From Gammaproteobacteria bacterium (GTDB taxonomy: Bacteria > Pseudomonadota > Gammaproteobacteria > Xanthomonadales > Wenzhouxiangellaceae): a stretch of 64,000 bases of DNA. The translations under genes were made by a program, and so were the position numbers. Shown here one piece after another: positions 43,097 to 51,589 of the stretch; the stretch's first letter is position 1, and every line of letters starts with the position of its first letter. The stretch lies in contig JAJFKX010000008.1 in the NCBI GenBank assembly GCA_021772985.1, positions 1 through 64,000 on the forward strand, in the 5' to 3' direction. The notes beneath the pieces are model-generated. The model did not search any database. It was not told the origin of the DNA and saw nothing but the letters and a program-made list of their open reading frames with translations.

Positions 43097-43720
43097 ATGA
43101 ACATAGTGCAAAAAGTTGGCTGTTTAGCCATTGGTTTGATGGCAGGATTATCGGCCTATGCCCAACCTGTGGACTTCACCGCTGAGCCGCTGGAGTTAGT
43201 CACCCAGGTTTCCAATTCGTTGTTCGATGATATTAATCAAAATCGTGCGATTTACCAGCAAAATCCAACCGGCCTGGAAAACGTTGTCAGAGAAATATTC
43301 ATTCCATTACTGGACAAGAACCGTTCGGCACGCTTGATTTTGGGAAGGCATGGCCGTGGGTTGGAAGGTGAAAAAGTTGATGCATTTGCAGAAGCTTTGC
43401 TGAATCAGCTGGTTGGTCGTTATTCAGAAGGGTTGCTGGAATTTGATTCGCGTGACCAGGTAGAAGTACTGCCGTTGGCGGGCAAAAATACCGAGCGCCA
43501 AACCCGGGTGCGAACCCGGATTGAATTGAGTAACGGTGAAAAAGCGCCAGTTGATTACATCCTGCGAAAAACTGATGATGGCTGGAAAGCATTTGATGTA
43601 ATTATTGAAGGCATTTCTTATGTGGCCACTTATCGGACCCAGTTCGGTGAAGAAATCACCCGGGACGGTTTTGACCAAGTGCTGGAACGGCTACAATCCG
43701 GTTCGATTGCGCTGGAATAG
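43097..43720 (+). CDS. mlaC: MlaC, periplasmic phospholipid carrier
   Basis: About 207 residues from the ATG at 43097, with AGGA 5 nt upstream; an ATG at 43085 and TTG at 43082 are less suitable. Signal peptide VGCLAIGLMAGLSAYA. MlaC core: IREIF-type VVREIFIPLLDKNRSARLILGRHGRGL, VDYILRKTDDGWKAFDVIIEGISYVATYRTQF. Ferries lipid between MlaA and MlaFEDB. Confidence 0.93.
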   Translation: MNIVQKVGCLAIGLMAGLSAYAQPVDFTAEPLELVTQVSNSLFDDINQNRAIYQQNPTGLENVVREIFIPLLDKNRSARLILGRHGRGLEGEKVDAFAEALLNQLVGRYSEGLLEFDSRDQVEVLPLAGKNTERQTRVRTRIELSNGEKAPVDYILRKTDDGWKAFDVIIEGISYVATYRTQFGEEITRDGFDQVLERLQSGSIALE

Positions 43721-43742
43721 AATCAACTGAGCGGAAACCGAT

Positions 43743-44063
43743 ATGCCTAGTCAAACAGTTACAGGACAATCAGCAGATTTGAAATTGGACAACCATTGTT
43801 TGCGCCTATCCGGTGTGGTAGATAAGAACAGCGTGCCGGCGTTGCATAAGAAAAGCCTGGAAATTGCCAGAAGTGACAGCCCACCTACCGAAGTTTGCCT
43901 GGAAGCCGTCGCGCATATCGACAGCGCAGGGTTGGCGCTATTGCTGGAATGGCGTTCCTGGGCCAAGCGGGCCAATCAATCACTAAGTCTGAGCCACGCA
44001 CCACGCCAATTACGGATGCTGGCCAAGCTATCACAGCTGGATGAGGTCTTGGGTTTGGAGTAA
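43743..44063 (+). CDS. mlaB: MlaB, STAS-domain subunit
   Basis: 106 residues. STAS pattern LRLSGVVDKNSVPALHKKSLEIARSDSPPTEVCLEAVAHIDSAGLALLLEWRSWAKRANQSLSLSHAP. Binds MlaF and controls the transporter. Position after mlaC as in the E. coli operon. Confidence 0.92.
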   Translation: MPSQTVTGQSADLKLDNHCLRLSGVVDKNSVPALHKKSLEIARSDSPPTEVCLEAVAHIDSAGLALLLEWRSWAKRANQSLSLSHAPRQLRMLAKLSQLDEVLGLE

Positions 44064-44125
44064 TCCGAATACAAATGATTTGAATAAATGAACATTGAAC
44101 AACGATACTAATGAAGGAATTGGAC

Positions 44126-44875
44126 ATGAAAAACAGGTCAGCTAAAGTGTTTTCACGCAGCGGTGTGACAGTACTTGCGGGAATGATCAGCCTGTTGGCA
44201 GGTTGTGCCACCACCAGTGGTGAGCGTGATCCAAGCGACCCCTGGGAAGGTTTTAACCGTGGTTCATTTGAATTTAACCGCGGTTTGGATAAAGCCATTG
44301 TGCGTCCAATTGCTAAAGCTTATCACTACGTAACGCCTGATCTGCTGGAGCAGGGCATTGAAAATATTGTTACCAATCTCAGCTATCCGGTGACTATAGT
44401 GAATTTGCTGTTGCAGGGTAAATTTGAAGATTTTGGTGAAGCGCTGGGACGGTTCGTATTGAATTCGACCTTTGGTGTTGCCGGGTTGTTTGACCCGGCT
44501 ACCATTGAAGGCATTCCACGTCATGATGAAGATTTTGGTCAGACCTTTGCAGTTTGGGGTTGGAAAGACAGCCCGTTTCTGATGCTGCCGTTCCTGGGGC
44601 CCAGTACCTTGCGTGATGGTATAGGGTTGGTGCCCGAGTTTTACACCGATGGTGTCAGTATTGCCTCCAGTGAGTTCGATCGTTATGAACCGCTGGTTGC
44701 TGACTTGCTGACTTTACGGGTTAATCTGTTTGACCTTGATGATGACTTGAATGAAGCTGCTGACCCGTATTTGCTGGTTCGGGATGCCTATATGCAAAGC
44801 CGTGAGTTTGACATCGAGGACGGTGAAACTGAACTGCCCGATTATGATGATTTCCTTGACGAAGAGGAAGAATAA
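44126..44875 (+). CDS. mlaA: MlaA (VacJ), outer-membrane lipoprotein
   Basis: About 249 residues from the ATG at 44126 (AAGGA 8 nt upstream). Lipobox ISLLAGC. VacJ signatures: DPWEGFNRGSFEFNRGLDKAIVRPIAKAYHYVTP, FGRFVLNSTFGVAGLFDPA, DEDFGQTFAVWGWKDSPFLMLPFLGPSTLRDGIG. The tail is very acidic (DGETELPDYDDFLDEEEE). It removes misplaced phospholipid from the outer leaflet. In E. coli it is unlinked; here it closes the mla operon. Confidence 0.95.
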   Translation: MKNRSAKVFSRSGVTVLAGMISLLAGCATTSGERDPSDPWEGFNRGSFEFNRGLDKAIVRPIAKAYHYVTPDLLEQGIENIVTNLSYPVTIVNLLLQGKFEDFGEALGRFVLNSTFGVAGLFDPATIEGIPRHDEDFGQTFAVWGWKDSPFLMLPFLGPSTLRDGIGLVPEFYTDGVSIASSEFDRYEPLVADLLTLRVNLFDLDDDLNEAADPYLLVRDAYMQSREFDIEDGETELPDYDDFLDEEEE

Positions 44876-44891
44876 CCACTGTTTTTCCTAT

Positions 44892-44922
44892 AGCCGGTAA
44901 TTGCTAACAGCATTATCGGCTG
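44892..44922 (+). terminator. imperfect terminator hairpin after mlaA
   Basis: AGCCGGTAATTGCT pairs with AGCATTATCGGCT (one mismatch/bulge) followed by GGTTATTTA. Weak T-run, but placed right after the mla operon. Confidence 0.5.
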
Positions 44923-44977
44923 GTTATTTACCGCATATCGCGGTATAAATGATGCTCTCCCATTACATTGGTCTAAG

Positions 44978-45733
44978 GTGAACAGTAAACTCATTCAACT
45001 CGATGAGGTTCGGCGTATTTGTTCAGGATGCAACATGCGCGAGTTGTGCCTGCCTGCCGGTTTGAGACCCGACGAAGTCAGTGAGTTGGATCGAATGATT
45101 CAAAAAAAGCAACAGGTTAAGGTGGATCAGTACCTGTTTCACGAAGGTGATATCGCTCAGGCCATTTATGCAGTACGGGTTGGCTCGTTTAAAAGCTTCC
45201 GCTTGCGGGAAGACGGGGTTTGGCAAATTGTCGGTATCCATCTGCCGGGTGAGCTGTTTGGCATGGATGCACTGGCAGACCAGCATCACCGGGTAAGTGT
45301 ACAAGCCATGGAAACCAGTAATGTGTGTGCCCTGCCGTTAGCCGAGCTGGCATCACTGAGTATTCGTATTCCAACATTGGGCCGGCAAATCATGCGCATG
45401 ACGTCGCGCGAGCTGAATACCAGTTACGAAAATCATGAGCTGCTTGGACGGCGTTCTGCACAGGAACGCGTAGCCTTGTTTTTGTGTCGTTATGCTGATC
45501 GCCGCCGCAACAGTGGTTTGAAAGCGGACAGTTTTGATATGGCTATCAGCCGACAGGATTTATCGAATTATCTGGGCCTGCAATTGGAAACCGTATCTCG
45601 TGCATTCCGGCAATTGAAAGATAGTGGCTGCATCACCGCCAGCCGCAGCCTGTTGGAAATCAAAGACATCAATAAGCTACGTGAACTGGCCGGATTTTGC
45701 GATAAAACAACCGACTACGCCTACCAACAATAA
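44978..45733 (+). CDS. FNR/Anr-type oxygen-sensing regulator
   Basis: 251 residues from a GTG. The 4Fe-4S ligands of FNR are present: C15, C18, C24 (CSGCNMRELC) and C117 (SNVCALP). The recognition helix LQLETVSRAFRQLK has the Glu-x-x-Ser-Arg of FNR, which reads TTGAT. A perfect TTGAT-N4-ATCAA box stands 47 bp after its stop. It is the probable master regulator of anaerobic genes, including the ccoGHIS region. FnrA/EtrA/Anr naming cannot be decided. Confidence 0.95.
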   Translation: MNSKLIQLDEVRRICSGCNMRELCLPAGLRPDEVSELDRMIQKKQQVKVDQYLFHEGDIAQAIYAVRVGSFKSFRLREDGVWQIVGIHLPGELFGMDALADQHHRVSVQAMETSNVCALPLAELASLSIRIPTLGRQIMRMTSRELNTSYENHELLGRRSAQERVALFLCRYADRRRNSGLKADSFDMAISRQDLSNYLGLQLETVSRAFRQLKDSGCITASRSLLEIKDINKLRELAGFCDKTTDYAYQQ

Positions 45734-45779
45734 CCTTTTTCCAGCTCCAATTTTACGGTTTAAACTGCCTTAAAAGTGC

Positions 45780-45793
45780 TTGATCATGATCAA
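45780..45793 (+). promoter_or_regulatory. perfect FNR box upstream of ompW
   Basis: TTGATCATGATCAA is identical to the FNR consensus (TTGAT-N4-ATCAA), 57 bp before the ompW start codon. If centred at -41.5, the transcript would begin near 45828. Confidence 0.9.
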
Positions 45794-45849
45794 TAAACTG
45801 TTACCGGTCTAAACCTAGACTGTCGACAGGTTGATTGGGAGCAAATCAA

Positions 45850-46560
45850 ATGTACCGCAAAAAACAAGTATTATCCGTTGCAGTCTTAGGTCTGTTGATG
45901 TTTAACACAGCGTTTGCCCAACGGGAGGCGGAAGATAAATGGCTGCTGCGGTTTGGTGCCACCTATGTAGCCCCGCTGGATAGCAGTGATGGTGTTATCG
46001 GTGATAACGGCCTTGGATTGATCCCCGGCAAAGATGAAGTTGAGGTGGACGATGCACTGGGTTTTACCTTTAGCTTAAGTTATGCACTTGATCCTAACTG
46101 GGCAGTGACATTGCTGGCGGCTGCGCCATATGAGCATGATATCAACGGCGAAGGTGTGCTGGCAGGCGTAGAAGTTGGTGAGACCAAACATTTACCGCCA
46201 TCGTTAACCGTAGAATACCGTTTTAATCCACAGGGTCGGATAAGACCCTACATCGGCGCCGGTGTGAACTGGACCTGGTTTTACAAAAGCGATTCTGATC
46301 CGGTCTTAACTGCTGCATTGGACGACATCCTGGGAGGCGGGGTGACCACCACAGACCTTGATCTGGACAATTCTTTCGGTTTTGCCGCGAATGCCGGTAT
46401 TGACTGGCAATTGAATGATAGCTGGGCGGTGAATACCTCTATCTGGTTTTTGGACATTGATACCCAGGCTGAAGTGTTTGTGAATGGAGCACAGGTTACC
46501 GAGGTGGATGTGGTAGTCGATCCATTGTTGTTTACACTGGGCCTGAGTTACCGTTTCTAA
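45850..46560 (+). CDS. ompW: OmpW-family outer-membrane protein
   Basis: About 236 residues from ATG at 45850 (GGAG 9 nt upstream). Signal peptide LSVAVLGLLMFNTAFAQ. OmpW blocks: WLLRFGATYVAPLDSSDG, FSLSYALDPNWAVTLLAAAPYEHDINGEG, KHLPPSLTVEYRFNPQGRIRPYIGAGVNWTWFY; terminal Phe of YRF. An eight-stranded barrel. Anaerobic FNR control is known for OmpW in enterobacteria and matches the box here. Confidence 0.94.
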   Translation: MYRKKQVLSVAVLGLLMFNTAFAQREAEDKWLLRFGATYVAPLDSSDGVIGDNGLGLIPGKDEVEVDDALGFTFSLSYALDPNWAVTLLAAAPYEHDINGEGVLAGVEVGETKHLPPSLTVEYRFNPQGRIRPYIGAGVNWTWFYKSDSDPVLTAALDDILGGGVTTTDLDLDNSFGFAANAGIDWQLNDSWAVNTSIWFLDIDTQAEVFVNGAQVTEVDVVVDPLLFTLGLSYRF

Positions 46561-46665
46561 GTGGTTATTGGGGTATGGCTGCTGAGCTGCTGGACTTGGC
46601 AGTTCCGTTCCCGTAAGGTTTCAGGTGGATTTAAAAAGTGTCTGGAACACTAACAAGGTAGTTTT

Positions 46666-47067
46666 ATGTCAAAGTACAAGCGTCTGATCAAAGTTGTTCC
46701 TGCTGCCTTGCTGCTGGTAACCGTCACCTTGGCAGCAACACTGCTTGCAGACCCAGTGTTCGCTCAGAGCCAGGCCACCACTGGTGTTATTGAAGGCACT
46801 GTCACTGATGAAAGTGGCGCTACTCTACCTGGGGTTACGATAACCTTGGTCAATACCGCCAGCAACATTGAACGGGAGCTGGTAACCAGTGCACGCGGCC
46901 GATTCCGGGCAGTGCAGTTGCCGGTTGGTCCATACAAGCTGACTGCTGAGATGGAAGGGTTTGAAACATTGGTGCGGACTGATATCAAATTGACAGCCGG
47001 GCAAACGATTGATCTTCATCTGACCATGGAAGTCGCAGCAGTAGATGAAAAATGGCCAGCTCATTGA
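46666..47067 (+). CDS. truncated TonB-receptor-like protein (carboxypeptidase-regulatory domain only)
   Basis: 133 residues with a signal peptide, then TTGVIEGTVTDESGATLPGVTITLVNTASNIERELVTSARGRFRAVQLPVGPYKLTAEMEGFETL, the N-terminal carboxypeptidase-regulatory (beta-sandwich) domain of large Oar-like TonB-dependent receptors. The plug and barrel that normally follow are absent; the chain stops after EVAAVDEKWPAH. Either a remnant of a 1000-residue receptor or a free-standing domain. Ordinary ribosome site (AACAAGGTAG). Confidence 0.8.
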   Translation: MSKYKRLIKVVPAALLLVTVTLAATLLADPVFAQSQATTGVIEGTVTDESGATLPGVTITLVNTASNIERELVTSARGRFRAVQLPVGPYKLTAEMEGFETLVRTDIKLTAGQTIDLHLTMEVAAVDEKWPAH

Positions 47068-47104
47068 TCATCCCCGGCAATCTTTTAGAATTGCTATTGA
47101 TCCA

Positions 47105-48049
47105 TCAACACTGAAGTTCACCACGGGCCTTCAGTTCCAGAGGCAGTAGTGTCTGATATATAAAATCATGAACGGGTGTGGATATATCAAGCTCCCGGCC
47201 GAGCTTTGAGATGTGGCCGGACAAGGCATCTAACTCAGTACGCCGTCCGTCAGCAAAATCGCGTTGCATCGAACTGGTGCCATCAGCCGGCAGGGTATCG
47301 ATGAAGTCCAAGACCCGGTCAGCCGTTTTTTGTTTCAGACTAACCCCACATGCCTGAGCTACTGCGACGACTTCCCGCAATGCAGAATTGAGCAGTTCAC
47401 GGGTTGGCTTAACACCGCGAAACTCCCCAATTGAAGACCGGGTGACCGAGCCGATGCCACTGACTGGTGCGAAAAACAGAAACTTTTTCCATAGTTCAAG
47501 CATGATGTCTGGCGATGCTGTCACTGAAAGCTGCTCGCCGAGGCTGAGTGCCGATTCGAGTTGTTGAGTCCGCTCTGAAATACCTGATGTGGTTTCGCCC
47601 AGCAGGATAGTCGGTTCGACGCCAACATGCCGAATGATGCCGGGCTTTTCAATCAAGCTGATAATACGACAGGTTGCGCCGAGGATGTTCTGAACAGGAA
47701 AAAAATCAGCCAGTACATCAATTGTACCCACACCGTTCTGGATGCCGAATACCAATGCATCCGGGCGCAGGTAGGGTGATACAGATGCGACCGTATCATG
47801 AAGCTGCCAGGATTTGGTTGCGAACATGACCAAATCGGCGGATGCCAGTGTTGCTGGGTTGTTGTGAACAGGTATCGATAGATGTATATCACCGAATGGG
47901 CTGAGCACATGCAATCCGTCAGCAACAATAGCTTCAAAGTGCCGGCCACGGGCGATCAGGGTTACATCCAAACCAGCTTCGGCCCAGCGCCCTGCGAAAT
48001 ATCCGCCGGCTCCGCCGGCACCTACAATGCCAATTTTCATATTATTCAT
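47105..48049 (-). CDS. 2-dehydropantoate 2-reductase (PanE/ApbA family)
   Basis: About 314 residues from ATG at 48049; ATG at 48040 (MKIGIVGAGGAGGYFAGRW) or GTG at 48055 are alternatives. The Rossmann GAGGAGG loop, FGIQNGVGTIDVL, LELWKKFLFFAPVSGIGSVTRSSIG and RTELDALSG fit PanE-like reductases. NADPH-dependent reduction of ketopantoate in CoA synthesis is the family role; orphan paralogues are common. Confidence 0.85.
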   Translation of the reverse strand: MNNMKIGIVGAGGAGGYFAGRWAEAGLDVTLIARGRHFEAIVADGLHVLSPFGDIHLSIPVHNNPATLASADLVMFATKSWQLHDTVASVSPYLRPDALVFGIQNGVGTIDVLADFFPVQNILGATCRIISLIEKPGIIRHVGVEPTILLGETTSGISERTQQLESALSLGEQLSVTASPDIMLELWKKFLFFAPVSGIGSVTRSSIGEFRGVKPTRELLNSALREVVAVAQACGVSLKQKTADRVLDFIDTLPADGTSSMQRDFADGRRTELDALSGHISKLGRELDISTPVHDFIYQTLLPLELKARGELQC

Positions 48050-48121
48050 AGACACCCATTATCCATAAAGTATCTTTTTACAATATTTTCATAGATAAAA
48101 GTATCCGTGATGATCTAATCG
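48041..48121. repeat. dispersed repeat, copy A
   Basis: About 80 bp (ATTATTCATAGACACCCATT... ending GATGATCTAATCG) that resembles 50866-50945 along its entire length and 48879-48914 over its right half (CAATATTTTCATAGATAAAA core). It covers the panE start and runs into the promoter region of the next gene. Confidence 0.65.
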
Positions 48122-48278
48122 ACCAGTACCTGCCATCGTTCCAGGATATGCAAATTTGCTGTTTACTCTCATTTAAAAAAACACTTTGCTTGGGTAGTTG
48201 TTGTTCGTCAAATGGAACTGCGGGTCACTCGTGATATCTAAATCGGCACAGGGAATAATGCTGAGAAGGAGTTCGAAT

Positions 48279-48836
48279 ATGAAACTTCCCAAAGGTAGGG
48301 CTTTAAAACAGGGGTCACAGGGGGGGCTGGTTAGAACAGCTCAGTCCCATCTGATTAAATGCGGTTACTTTGTTGGTCCGAGTGGCGCGGATGGTGTATT
48401 TGGTCCAGCCACAGATGCCGCTGTTCGATATTTCCAGAGTTTGAATAATCTGGATATTGACGGCAAGATCGGATCGAAAACAGCAAAAATATTGTGTGAC
48501 TGTGTCGATGCCGTTAATAAAGCCGCTAAAGCGGCAGAAGATAAAGGTGTTAAGCAACGTGATTTCAGGAGTTTCATCAGAAGTGTCATTGAAGCCATCG
48601 GCAAGTATCCATGGGCCGATTTGATTGAAGCCTGGGGTAACTGCCTGGATAAAAAAGGTCACGGTGGTGAAGCTGATATCAAGAATCTGATTAACTGCCT
48701 CAAAGCCCTGCGCAGGCCAACGCCGATTGGTGTATTGGATTGTCTTACCAGAGGCACATTTGCCTGGGTGGATGTCATCGAGTGCTATTTCCAGGCAATT
48801 GAGATTGTTGAGAAGAAATCGAGACGCGGACGCTGA
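48279..48836 (+). CDS. peptidoglycan-binding-domain protein
   Basis: About 185 residues from ATG at 48279 (AAGGAG 7 nt upstream). The N-terminal ~70 residues are a PG_binding_1 domain: GSQGGLVRTAQSHLIKCGYFVGPSGADGVFGPATDAAVRYFQSLNNLDIDGKIGSKTAKIL. The rest is Cys-containing helical region of no known family (FIRSVIEAIGKYPWADLIEAWGNCLDKKGHGG). No signal peptide is visible, odd for a wall-binding protein. Repeats lie on both sides. Confidence 0.75.
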   Translation: MKLPKGRALKQGSQGGLVRTAQSHLIKCGYFVGPSGADGVFGPATDAAVRYFQSLNNLDIDGKIGSKTAKILCDCVDAVNKAAKAAEDKGVKQRDFRSFIRSVIEAIGKYPWADLIEAWGNCLDKKGHGGEADIKNLINCLKALRRPTPIGVLDCLTRGTFAWVDVIECYFQAIEIVEKKSRRGR

Positions 48837-48878
48837 ATGAACTGAATCCAAAGCCCCGTTATCTGCAAGTGTATTGCT

Positions 48879-48914
48879 GCAATATTTTCAGAGATAAAAA
48901 TATCGGCGTAATCG
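48879..48914. repeat. dispersed repeat, partial copy C
   Basis: GCAATATTTTCAGAGATAAA followed by AATATCGGCGTAATCG, matching the right half of copies A and B. It lies just after the peptidoglycan-binding gene. Confidence 0.55.
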
Positions 48915-49045
48915 TCTCGGTGATTTACGCATTGTGAATTTTAGCCACTGCTGCTAAGCAAGTTGCTGGAAGATGTGGCTGAAATAGAGTGTTGGGTGGA
49001 TATGAAATATCCTTCTATACGGACTGCCGGATTCAGCCAGTGCGA

Positions 49046-50683
49046 TCAGTTGGCCTCGAGCGGCTTTAGTATTTGCTCGATTAATTTTCGATAGCGAGGT
49101 TCATCAACCAGCCCTGCAAGCTGGGGGTTGGCTTCGACTGCTGCAAAGTCACGATAGCCGGCGGCGACAGCCTGTTCCAGTGCTTTCAGAGCGTCTTGAC
49201 TGTTCCCCAGCGCCTGATGAGCTACGCTGATCTGGATCAGTAACTCTGGTGTAGGTTCGAGTATTTCGAAACGCGCCAGGGCCTCAATGTAGTCGCCCAA
49301 CTCGAGGTATAATTGGCCAAGAGTTCGTTGCAAACCCTGGTCCGCAGGATTCAATTGCAGACTTTGCTGGTATGCATCGGCTGCTTCGCGTAAGCGCTGC
49401 TGCTGTTGCAGGGCGGCGCCGAGATTGAAATAGGCCGTGCTATAAGCAGGCCGGAAGCGTATCCCTTCCCTGGCTGCTAATTCAGCGCCCACTGGATCAG
49501 CCGGGTCTTGGAAATTTAATACTCCTGCCAATTCACACCAGGCATAGCCGTTCTGTGAGTCGAGTTCAAGCACCTTATGAAATGCCGCAGCGGCGCCGGA
49601 ATAGTCTTTGCTACTGGATAAAGCTCTGGCCATCGCGAAATGGGTCTCCGGGAGACTATCATCAAGCGCAATCGCCTGGCTGGCCAGTTCCTGAGCCAGG
49701 TTCCGGTTTGCGGCTGGTTCGACCTTCAAAAAAACAGCATAACTTTCTACCATCGCCAGCCCGGCAACGGCCCGGGCATAAGCGGGCTCAATGCTCAGTG
49801 CGGTTTGAAAGTGTGCCCGCGCCGCCTCGAGTTTCTCCCCGGGCAGGTCGAAATTAACATGAAACGACTCGATCAAAGACCAGCCACGCAGGAATGCGTC
49901 GTAGGCGGCTGGATTGACTGTGTGGTGTCGTGCCACGGCTGACTGTTCTTCAGCACTGAGCCGAACGTCAAGTGCCTCGGCGATGTGCAGTGCAGTTTGT
50001 TCCTGGAACTCGAACACATCCTGCAACTCGCTATCGAATATATTCGACCAAACCGTAAAGCTGCTGGCTCGATCTACCAACAATGCTGTGATACGCACCT
50101 TGTCACCGGATCTCCTCACAGTACCTTCAAGCCGATAACGCACTTCAGGTTCCACGCCCAGTGACAGCGTTTGCTGTTTGGTTTGAGCGATCCCGGCAAT
50201 ATGCAGCCCCTTGATTTGCGATAATCGTGTGATCAGCTCGATGGTCATGCCATCGCTGAAGTATGCGTCTTCGGGATCGGAACTCAGATTTTCGAACGGG
50301 TATACGGCAATCGAATTGGCTGCCGGATCGATTACCACGGAAACCTCGTTCAGCTCCGGTACGTTGGGTTTGATCAGGTAAAAAAGCCCCGCGGTTCCAC
50401 CTGCCATCAGCAATGCTGCGCAGACTATTGTGACCAGGCCTTGGGCTTTATTGGCTTTAGTACGGGTCAGTCCGTTAGGCCCGAGATCGAAAGTCCAAGC
50501 CAGTATCATTGCCGCAGGAAATCCAGCGACAAAGATTGCGGCGATCAGCTCATCAGCCCATGCTGGCACCGGAAACTTTTCGAACAGAAAGGTCAGGACT
50601 TCGGTTACGATCCAGGCGATCGGCAGATAGATTGCGGCCGTGGTAAAGACCTTACGTTTACGAAGCTCCCTAATGATTTGCAA
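49046..50683 (-). CDS. TolB-like/TPR membrane protein
   Basis: 545 residues. The N-terminal ~70 residues are the usual start of this family: LRKRKVFTTAAIYLPIAWIVTEVLTFLFEKFPVPAWADELIAAIFVAGFPAAMILAWTFDLGPNGLTRT, with two helices; then a third helix and a TolB-like domain (IAVYPFENLSSDPEDAYFSDGMTIELITRLSQIKGLHI..., YRLEGTVRRSGDKVRI) followed by 5-6 TPRs. Such proteins often carry a DNA-binding or cyclase domain, absent here. Role unknown. Confidence 0.85.
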   Translation of the reverse strand: MQIIRELRKRKVFTTAAIYLPIAWIVTEVLTFLFEKFPVPAWADELIAAIFVAGFPAAMILAWTFDLGPNGLTRTKANKAQGLVTIVCAALLMAGGTAGLFYLIKPNVPELNEVSVVIDPAANSIAVYPFENLSSDPEDAYFSDGMTIELITRLSQIKGLHIAGIAQTKQQTLSLGVEPEVRYRLEGTVRRSGDKVRITALLVDRASSFTVWSNIFDSELQDVFEFQEQTALHIAEALDVRLSAEEQSAVARHHTVNPAAYDAFLRGWSLIESFHVNFDLPGEKLEAARAHFQTALSIEPAYARAVAGLAMVESYAVFLKVEPAANRNLAQELASQAIALDDSLPETHFAMARALSSSKDYSGAAAAFHKVLELDSQNGYAWCELAGVLNFQDPADPVGAELAAREGIRFRPAYSTAYFNLGAALQQQQRLREAADAYQQSLQLNPADQGLQRTLGQLYLELGDYIEALARFEILEPTPELLIQISVAHQALGNSQDALKALEQAVAAGYRDFAAVEANPQLAGLVDEPRYRKLIEQILKPLEAN

Positions 50684-50865
50684 CGGTATAGTACTCCTTC
50701 AATGCGATAATTGCGGATACAGTGAGTTTGTCAACGCTCATAGCAAGGAGCACGTTGCAGGGACTGGCTCAGTTCTTGCCAAGAACGTCTATGGGCCCGG
50801 ACAATTTCATCCAAAGGGCAGGCGGTTGGTGCCCAGCGCTTGACCAGAGAACAACCCTGGTTAGC

Positions 50866-50945
50866 ATTATTCATAGAGACCCATAATCGCTAAAGTGCAT
50901 TTCTAAAATATTTTTATAGATAAAATATGGGTGATTATATAATCG
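50866..50945. repeat. dispersed repeat, copy B
   Basis: Starts ATTATTCATAGAGACCCATA and ends TATATAATCG; roughly three quarters identical to copy A at 48041-48121. It lies about 180 bp upstream of the TolB/TPR gene start. Confidence 0.65.
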
Positions 50946-51466
50946 GCGTGTCTTATAGACTGTCTCCAATGAAAACAATACCTAAGAATCCACAGTGTCA
51001 TATTTTCACTTCTATAGCTTCCTGATCCAGACCGATAAACTCCGTTGATTTAATTTTTCCAACATTTGCAGCAACTGCAACACCGTTATTAATACCATAC
51101 TCCTCTAAAGGATCAGGGTGCTAGGCTGAAAAAGCATCTATTGTTTGCTTATTGGCATGCCCTGAGAGCCACAATTTCGTAATGACGTCAATCGACCGGT
51201 ACAGTTGCGGGCATTTTGTGGCGACGATGGATCGGGAAACTTGCTGATTGCTGCCAATTGTTAATTTTTTTGCCACATTATGTTGTGCTACCCCAATCTA
51301 ATGAAACTATATCATTTGAATCAACCATTGTTGGAATCCAGCTTTAGTTATGCGGAGAGCTTGGTTCCTGTATACGATTCCGGCCTGTCCTGTTGAAGTG
51401 GATTGATGCTGTCGGAGAACTGAATCCAAACGCCCATTACTAAATAATAATGGGTGTCGATATGCT

Positions 51467-51494
51467 TGCCCAGGCGCATCGAGGCGCCTGGGCA
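51467..51494. repeat. strong hairpin
   Basis: TGCCCAGGCGC and GCGCCTGGGCA form a perfect 11-bp stem with a 6-nt loop, 96 bp after the leftward orphan gene's stop (reading leftward). No T-run on either side. Confidence 0.6.
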
Positions 51495-51589
51495 CTTGGA
51501 GTAATGATCGTTGAAAAGGTCACTTTCAAATGATCTTAGCCGATACTTGTCGGAATCACGCTGTTGCTACCCGGAGGCATCTACCCCCA

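Larger units (their letters stand above)
50684..51589. other. 906-bp segment without a recognisable gene
   Basis: No long frame with family resemblance. It holds repeat copy B, a 13-bp sequence AACTGAATCCAAA (51418) shared with 48840, and two hairpins (51432-51455 and 51467-51494). Decayed coding DNA is likely but could not be identified. Confidence 0.5.

Noticed and set aside
44929-44945. TACCGC-GCGGTA palindrome before the fnr-like gene
   Set aside because: Short and unlike known operators; could be chance.
51307-51495. 62-codon frame in the gene-free segment
   Set aside because: No ribosome site, spans a hairpin, no conserved pattern.
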